NCBI GenBank assembly: GCA_034696485.1
Contig: JAQIWT010000895.1
Span: 1 to 14,115, forward strand
Direction of reading: 5' to 3'
Origin: Isohypsibius dastychi
Taxonomy: Eukaryota; Tardigrada; Eutardigrada; Parachela; Isohypsibiidae
Length of the DNA stretch: 14,115 nucleotides
The notes under the pieces were generated by a model. That model was given only the letters and a program-made list of their open reading frames with translations, was not told where the DNA came from and ran no database searches. A program made the translations under genes and the position numbers. Below, piece after piece: positions 11,601-14,115 of this stretch. Within the stretch, counting starts at the first letter, position 1; the number at the start of each line of letters is the position of its first letter.

Positions 11601-11694
11601 GCCTATTAAAACGTTGCCAAATGATTATGTCTCCATTCCCTTTATTGGGAGCACTCAACGCGTTGATAATATTTACGAGAATCCTAAACAGTGA
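2553..11694 (+). CDS. Membrane-anchored multidomain protease inhibitor (WAP / thyroglobulin-1 / antistasin / lustrin / Kunitz), 34 exons, about 2079 aa
   Basis: I spliced 34 exons from ATG 2553 to TGA 11692-11694. Every junction has a GT donor and AG acceptor, and the summed length is 6240 nt (2080 codons including the stop). Predicted order: signal peptide; four WAP - Tg1 - antistasin-like - lustrin units, with Kunitz 1 and 2 and an extra lustrin in the later ones; Kunitz 3; Tg1; an eight-Cys module; two WAPs lying inside a split Tg1; a second eight-Cys module; Kunitz 4 and 5; a third eight-Cys module; Tg1; a membrane-proximal region; one transmembrane helix; a 55-residue cytoplasmic tail. 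Kunitz, WAP and antistasin domains are known serine-protease inhibitors, and some Tg1 domains inhibit cysteine proteases. I infer a cell-surface or shed polyvalent inhibitor. By composition it recalls molting inhibitors such as C. elegans MLT-11 (Kunitz-rich) and, by topology, vertebrate HAI-type membrane inhibitors; orthology is not shown. I assign no gene symbol. Exon coordinates are given in the block entries below. All introns are phase 1 except phase 0 after each antistasin exon and the last three, and one phase 2. Confidence 0.9.
2804..4004 (+). other. Repeat unit 1 of inhibitor gene: WAP1 - Tg1#1 - antistasin#1 - lustrin#1
   Basis: Exons are 2804-2959 (WAP-like, aa ~22-73), 3090-3296 (thyroglobulin type-1, aa ~74-142, with CWCV and the PGTR-type segment), 3358-3461 (antistasin-like, aa ~143-177, GCPVCQC core), 3565-3646 (short cysteine-rich tail), 3732-3768 and 3850-4004 (lustrin-type repeat, aa ~214-262, ending GVCCP). 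The WAP-like domain has only six cysteines: C2 and C7 of the usual eight are absent. This unit alone has an extra intron (3769-3849, the gene's only phase 2 intron) inside the lustrin domain. The antistasin exon plus tail hold 12 cysteines. The intron after this unit, 4005-4337, is 333 bp, the longest in the gene, and I see nothing in it. Confidence 0.85.
4338..5417 (+). other. Repeat unit 2: WAP2 - Tg1#2 - antistasin#2 - lustrin#2
   Basis: Exons are 4338-4484 (WAP, aa ~269-317, all eight cysteines), 4611-4793 (Tg1, aa ~318-378, KCWCVD), 4871-4974 (antistasin-like, aa ~379-413, GCPMCSC), 5102-5177 (cysteine-rich tail) and 5238-5417 (lustrin-type, aa ~439-498, ending GFCCP). Phases entering and leaving the exons are 1-1, 1-1, 1-0, 0-1, 1-1, the basic pattern of the repeated unit. 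The antistasin exon plus tail again carry 12 cysteines, as in units 1 and 3. Confidence 0.87.
5474..6801 (+). other. Repeat unit 3: WAP3 - Tg1#3 - antistasin#3 - lustrin#3 - Kunitz1
   Basis: Exons are 5474-5668 (WAP, eight cysteines, with a charged ~20-residue leader), 5723-5917 (Tg1, CWCS instead of CWCV), 5977-6077 (antistasin-like, GCPACDC), 6144-6225 (cysteine-rich tail) and 6460-6801 (lustrin-type then Kunitz in one exon, aa ~690-803). Kunitz1 has all six cysteines and reads GPC-Arg-Ala at the binding loop, so P1 is Arg, predicting trypsin-like targets. The intron 6226-6459 is 234 bp and contains short AGATAGTTT repeats. Confidence 0.87.
6271..6302 (+). repeat. Three short direct repeats (AGATAGTTT) in intron 16
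   Basis: Copies of AGATAGTTT start at 6271, 6280 and 6294, followed by a looser ACAG-CACAGTAGAAT stretch. This is a small microsatellite-like patch inside the intron of unit 3, with no evident function. Confidence 0.6.
6857..8173 (+). other. Repeat unit 4: WAP4+Tg1#4 - antistasin#4 - lustrin#4 - Kunitz2 - lustrin#5
   Basis: Exons are 6857-7243 (WAP and Tg1 fused in one exon, aa ~804-932), 7302-7411 (antistasin-like, GCPICDC), 7473-7722 (tail and lustrin fused, aa ~970-1052) and 7784-8173 (Kunitz2 then a fifth lustrin repeat, aa ~1053-1182). Kunitz2 reads GPC-Arg-Gly, so P1 is Arg. The tail has three cysteines instead of the five of units 1-3; the two missing ones are an adjacent pair, so the count stays even. 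Compared with unit 2, two intron positions are absent, giving fused exons. Confidence 0.87.
8230..8920 (+). other. Kunitz3, Tg1#5 and first eight-cysteine module (A)
   Basis: Exon 8230-8394 is Kunitz3 (aa ~1183-1237), with six cysteines and GQC-Ala-Ser at the loop. P1 is therefore Ala, which suggests an elastase-like target or loss of trypsin inhibition. Exon 8471-8680 is a thyroglobulin type-1 domain (CWCVD). Exon 8732-8920 encodes a module with eight cysteines whose end reads NPCGGCSVDFFDYNNEKVDC. The module recurs twice downstream and I do not recognise it as a named family. All three exons are phase 1-1. Confidence 0.82.
8972..9892 (+). other. Split Tg1 domain interrupted by WAP5-WAP6, then eight-cysteine module B
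   Basis: Exon 8972-9088 encodes a 39-residue segment with a single cysteine (codon 8983-8985) in a TECQRDFL context that resembles the start of a Tg1 domain. Exon 9149-9496 encodes two complete eight-cysteine WAP domains. Exon 9554-9892 begins with a Tg1 domain that lacks its first cysteine (it starts near LYLPACD and retains CWCVD; five cysteines up to 9702) and then module B (9739-9892), with eight cysteines and DPCNECAVEFVNQEGKTVDC at its end. The odd cysteine upstream and the odd one in the truncated Tg1 balance each other. Confidence 0.75.
9947..10337 (+). other. Kunitz4 and Kunitz5 exons
   Basis: Exon 9947-10114 is Kunitz4 (aa ~1639-1694). It has six cysteines, but the binding loop reads GTC-Leu-Thr-Gly-Glu and carries eight residues between Cys2 and the YFFN strand where six are usual. 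It is therefore unlikely to be a standard inhibitor. Exon 10170-10337 is Kunitz5 (aa ~1695-1750), with GPC-Arg-Ala, P1 Arg, a normal loop and an FDYGGCQGNGNNF core. Each domain sits in its own phase 1-1 exon, which suits duplication and shuffling. Confidence 0.87.
10442..10810 (+). other. Eight-cysteine module C and Tg1#7
   Basis: A single exon (aa ~1751-1873). The first part is the third copy of the eight-cysteine module (VDPCTCQPNFVDKWG segment, ending QPCE). It is followed directly by a complete Tg1 domain (six cysteines, KCWCVDD). This is the last cysteine-rich segment before the membrane-proximal region. Confidence 0.82.
10906..11694 (+). other. Membrane-proximal domain, transmembrane helix and cytoplasmic tail
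   Basis: Exons are 10906-11141, 11199-11408, 11460-11528 and 11590-11694. The first encodes about 79 cysteine-free residues with alternating strand- and helix-like segments (VTIDGVQITMRF, then TEDKVRDKLTSLLHDLNK). I infer a SEA-like fold, without homology proof and without a GSVVV-type cleavage motif. The transmembrane helix (aa ~2001-2024) is LLPLLSILAIVLIIAIVIGV plus Phe, followed by LYRRRR as a stop-transfer signal, giving type I topology. The tail (aa ~2025-2079) contains YVSI, a Tyr-x-x-hydrophobic sorting-type motif, and IYENP near the C-terminus. Introns here are phase 0, unlike the phase 1 introns of the ectodomain. Confidence 0.8.
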
Positions 11695-12181
11695 TTTGGC
11701 TGTTATTTTCTTGAGTCCACGTGATTTTTGAGATGATTTCAATCCGTTTTATATGGTTCGTAATGAGAATTTATGTTAACATGTACTGCTGGCTGTACAA
11801 TAAATTTTAAAGGACCAAACACTGTCAGTGACCTTTTACAGGATAAACCTGTATCGGAACCGCGCTTCTGCCTAAAAGGGCAGGTTGTTACTCTGTATAC
11901 ATCACCATCTTGCCTTCCGGCATATAAAATGTTCTTGCCGAGTCTGAGGATTGAGAATCAACAACAGTGGCAACGCGTCAGTTCGAACAAACAAAAGAAA
12001 TGTCGTGTACCGAAAATCTGCTCATGGCCTAAATAAGATGACCGAAGGATCTTTCGCTAGTTTTGTCGTTTGACTGAAACACGTTGTCTCAGGCAGCACA
12101 ATTCAAATTCTTTGTTAACATTCGTGCGTCTCAATAAAGACAGAAACGTCGAGAACTCTTCGCTGGTCGTCACCGCATCGT
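11695..12181. other. Convergent intergenic region
   Basis: It lies between the stop of the inhibitor gene (+) and the stop of the chromodomain gene (-). It holds the + strand poly(A) signal. An 87-codon open frame at 11773-12036 (+) begins inside the 3' UTR and shows no domain; I treat it as chance. No clear AATAAA for the minus-strand gene was found below 12182. Confidence 0.55.
11799..11804 (+). terminator. Polyadenylation signal of the inhibitor gene
   Basis: AATAAA lies 105 bases after the TGA at 11692-11694, giving a short 3' UTR of about 120-130 nt typical of nematodes. Another AATAAA lies at 12133-12138 on the same strand and could serve as an alternative site. Confidence 0.65.
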
Positions 12182-12804
12182 TCAAGAGCTTAACCTATTC
12201 GAATTCGTCATGGGCCTTTTCGCTACTGTTTTTGCAGTTTCGGCAATGCGTTTCACTCCTTTTCCACCAGCGGGTTTATTAAAGTGTGCGGGTTTGCTTT
12301 TCATCAGCATTTGCTGGCCGAGCTGATGTTTTCGTGCTTCCGACATTTTCTGGTGGAATTCTTGAATTAACCGTCGAGCCAAACTGCAGTTCTCTTCCGG
12401 CTCCCTAACAAAAATATATAAATAAATAGTTTCGAATATTTGCCCGAACGTTTGCACGTTCAGCTTAAGAGACAGACAACACGACGTTGCTTTATGAAGT
12501 CCAGGTTTGCAAGGACTTACCAGCTGTTGATAGACTCCGGGTAATTCACCCATTTGACGAAGTACATCAACTTTCCTTTGTTGTCAACCCGGACGTCTCT
12601 AATTTCTTCCACTAACCAATAAGGATTCCCTTCCACGACGCATACGATATCGTCATCCCAATTATGATCGCGTTCTTCCGCCTTATCTTCCTCTTCATCC
12701 TCTTGTTCCTCCTCGTCACTGGTGACCTCTTCTGTTTCTAGGTTTACCTTTTGGGATTTCGGCTTGGGTTTGGGCTTTGGTGCTGGTTTTGATGTAGATG
12801 CCAT
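12182..12804 (-). CDS. Small HP1-like chromodomain protein, two exons, 168 aa
   Basis: Exon 1 is 12804-12521 and exon 2 is 12404-12182 (complement). The intron 12520-12405 has GTAAGT and TTGTTAG ends and splits a Trp codon (phase 2). The joined frame is 507 nt. Residues 1-20 are Lys/Pro-rich (PKPKPKPK), 25-46 strongly acidic, and 62-113 a chromodomain (WLVEEI, YFVKWVNYP, SWEPEEN), with aromatic-cage positions Trp63, Trp85 and Tyr88. The splice falls exactly inside the SW-EPEEN motif, which confirms the model. The C-terminal 55 residues are basic. No chromoshadow domain is seen, so it is shorter than typical HP1 and may not dimerise in the HP1 manner. Known family role: binding methylated histone H3 tails in chromatin; the specific mark here is inference. 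It is convergent with the inhibitor gene and in tandem with another chromodomain gene. Confidence 0.85.
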
Positions 12805-12902
12805 TCTTTAAATACAAGCTCCCAACAAAATAACCACAGCATCAGCAAGACAACCAGAGAAAAATATGCAATCGTTTTTTTAAACCCGCTTCATCACCTC
12901 AG
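12805..12902. promoter_or_regulatory. Immediate 5' flank of the chromodomain gene
   Basis: 98 bases upstream (minus strand) of the ATG at 12802-12804, before the exon-like sequence on the opposite strand begins. It is A-rich on the plus strand. No clear TATA or initiator element was recognised. Any promoter must lie here or overlap the plus-strand fragment beyond. Confidence 0.3.
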
Positions 12903-13205
12903 GGTACTACGGCAGCCGACGATATCTTCGATGGAGACGGAATTCGATCGACCCTTGGTGACTGGTGAGCGCGTATACAAAACGAACCACCGTAGGCGAT
13001 ATTTCACCTTCTAACATCGAAACAGTTGTTTTGTAACAGGTACTTTATTAAGCACGGTTTCTCAGACGGGATGGAATCACATCCAATCATCTTCATTGTT
13101 CTTCACCAACTGGCGTAATCAGAGCACAATACTAACGAGTTTACCGGTCCCTCGCTATCCGAAATCTTCACCAACCCTTTCTTTGATGGATTCAAATACT
13201 TTTGA
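12903..13205 (+). pseudogene. Probable 3' gene fragment with in-frame stop, unidentified
   Basis: Two exon-like blocks, 12903-12964 and 13040-13205, are joined by a 75 bp intron with donor GTGAGC and acceptor GTAACAG, after an acceptor-like CACCTCAG at 12902. One frame (GGT ACT ACG ...) runs through both, keeps phase (Trp codon split TG|G) and shows strong purine-any-pyrimidine codon bias. It includes DDIFDGDGIRSTLGDW, HGFSDGMESHP and, near the end, TNPFFDGFKYF before TGA 13203-13205. One TAA at 13116-13118 interrupts it, with the same frame resuming at once. No start codon or upstream exon is found before the divergent chromodomain gene begins. I read it as the broken 3' end of a gene; a real gene with an error or a short intron at the stop is possible. 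I do not recognise the family. Confidence 0.4.
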
Positions 13206-13258
13206 GCTCAAAATGTGAGAATATGTAATAGTTCGATACTAACATATTAGCAGTTCCA

Positions 13259-13264
13259 AATAAA
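13259..13264 (+). terminator. Possible polyadenylation signal of the plus-strand fragment
   Basis: AATAAA lies 53 bases after the TGA at 13203-13205, at the expected distance for a short 3' UTR. Its position supports the fragment being the former 3' end of a plus-strand gene, though the hexamer is common in AT-rich DNA. Confidence 0.35.
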
Positions 13265-13516
13265 CATATGCTATATTGGCTGATTAGCCAGGGACTGGGA
13301 AAGCGAGTCTTACCGTACTTAATTAAAGATTACATATTTATCAAGATTACGCATTTACATATTGGTAAATAATTTCTCATGCTATATTCCAAGTAGTGAA
13401 CAAATAGCGGCTTTGGTCCAACATAGGCCGACGTCAGCATCCGACTTAACGAAACTTCAACACCAACAAAAAAAACTAGACGTAAGAGGAACAACGCCTA
13501 GAGATCCAAAACCAAG

Positions 13517-13535
13517 TCACAAGCGAAACTTGTGA
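13517..13535. repeat. Small inverted repeat (7 bp stem, 5 nt loop)
   Basis: TCACAAG - CGAAA - CTTGTGA forms a perfect 7 bp stem. It lies about 100 bases downstream of the stop of the minus-strand chromodomain gene, so it may be in its 3' UTR. It does not match the histone 3' stem-loop. It may well be chance. Confidence 0.4.
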
Positions 13536-13638
13536 GCAAATTAATAAAACGAATTCGAAACAATCCTTTCATCGGCAAGAAAATCAAATCCCCAGCCATA
13601 CTGGGAACATAAAATGCTTTTTCACAGATCAATTTTGG

Positions 13639-14115
13639 TCAAACCTTTGGTCCACTTGGCTGATCCACCAGAGATTGCTCGAACTTTGCAACTACTTCTG
13701 GGCACTGGCTAGCGAGCTTAGATGCAGGTTCCCATGTATTCTCGTCATCCCCGTAACAATGCCATTTGATCAAGTACTCTAAAATCCCATTTTCTTCACG
13801 TTTGCCGCGAATATCCTCGACCATGAACAATTCTTCGCCAGATTCAGTACGACCAGCCACCGGTGTGCTAGATTCCGGCGTCTGAGTTCGAGAACGCTTC
13901 CTGGTGCGACGTCCACATCGGCTGTTTGCTCTGAGCGTCAAGGCTTCGGAGTCCAGATCGATGCCGTTTTTCTTGCAATAGGCGTCGACCAACGCAGGAT
14001 CAAGGTCTTTTTCATCTTTGGTCTCAACGATTCCTTGGAGTTTCACTCTGAACAACTTTTTTTTCAGGTGAGGGATATGTCCGACAATTTCCGGCACTGT
14101 TTTTTTGACAAGCCG
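13639..14115 (-). CDS. Chromodomain protein, C-terminal part (runs off window edge)
   Basis: Open on the complement from the window edge at 14115 to TGA at 13641-13639: 158 residues with no in-frame ATG near the edge, so the start lies outside the window. The visible N-terminal part is Lys-rich and charged (HLKKKLFRVKLQG, then a DLDPALVDAYCKKNGIDLDS stretch of no known family). A basic nuclear-localisation-like run, RRTRKRSR, is at visible residues ~69-76. A chromodomain spans ~95-148 (LFMVEDI, YLIKWHCYGDD, NTWEP), with aromatic-cage residues Phe, Trp and Tyr all present. It ends 10 residues after the chromodomain, so there is no chromoshadow domain on this side. It is in tandem, same strand, with the gene at 12182-12804, but the two chromodomains are clearly diverged. 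Confidence 0.82.
   Translation of the reverse strand, partial: RLVKKTVPEIVGHIPHLKKKLFRVKLQGIVETKDEKDLDPALVDAYCKKNGIDLDSEALTLRANSRCGRRTRKRSRTQTPESSTPVAGRTESGEELFMVEDIRGKREENGILEYLIKWHCYGDDENTWEPASKLASQCPEVVAKFEQSLVDQPSGPKV

Larger units (their letters stand above)
13206..13638. other. AT-rich intergenic spacer
   Basis: Between the plus-strand fragment and the stop of the second chromodomain gene. I see no coding frame on either strand. It contains the AATAAA at 13259, AT-rich strings around 13318-13375 and a small perfect hairpin at 13517-13535. No clear minus-strand AATAAA is found just below 13639. Confidence 0.5.

Noticed and set aside
11773-12036. 87-codon plus-strand open frame downstream of the inhibitor gene
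   Set aside because: It overlaps the 3' UTR and poly(A) signal and has no recognisable domain.
12931-13218. Alternative spliced frame METEFDRPLVTG..., whose start resembles MQTEFDRPALN of the inhibitor's juxtamembrane segment
   Set aside because: The match covers about nine residues only. The neighbouring frame through the same two blocks has much stronger coding bias, so the resemblance is likely coincidental.

Overview
The window looks like genomic DNA from a nematode, most likely an enoplean (clade I, Trichuris/Trichinella-like) worm. The main gene has many short introns (mostly 51-130 bp) with GTAAGT-type donors and fairly loose acceptors (TTTCAG, TACAG, TTTAG, TATAG). It encodes a mix of protease-inhibitor modules (WAP, thyroglobulin type-1, antistasin-like, lustrin-type, Kunitz) typical of nematodes. 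The species is an inference; no rRNA or mitochondrial marker is present.

Layout. Positions 1-2552 hold no gene I can support and are probably intergenic DNA or 5' leader of the main gene. Positions 2553-11694 (+) hold one 34-exon gene that I could splice from start codon to stop with the reading frame intact at all 33 introns. It predicts a protein of about 2079 residues: signal peptide, about 1850 residues of cysteine-rich inhibitor modules, a membrane-proximal domain, one transmembrane helix and a 55-residue cytoplasmic tail. A polyadenylation signal lies at 11799. Convergent to it, at 12182-12804 (-), is a two-exon gene for a small HP1-like chromodomain protein. At 13639-14115 (-), running off the window edge, is a second, divergent chromodomain gene. 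Between the two chromodomain genes, on the + strand, lies what looks like the 3' end of another gene (12903-13205) with an in-frame stop, followed by its own AATAAA.

The main interest is the large inhibitor protein. Its N-terminal half is a fourfold repeat of the unit WAP - thyroglobulin-1 - antistasin-like - lustrin, with matching intron positions and phases. Kunitz domains were added in the later units. The C-terminal half is less regular: it has an eight-cysteine module that I do not recognise, present three times, and what appears to be one thyroglobulin-1 domain split by an inserted WAP pair. The module mix suggests inhibition of serine proteases (Kunitz, WAP, antistasin) and possibly cysteine proteases (thyroglobulin-1) at a cell surface. 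The two chromodomain genes are nuclear and have no evident functional link to it.
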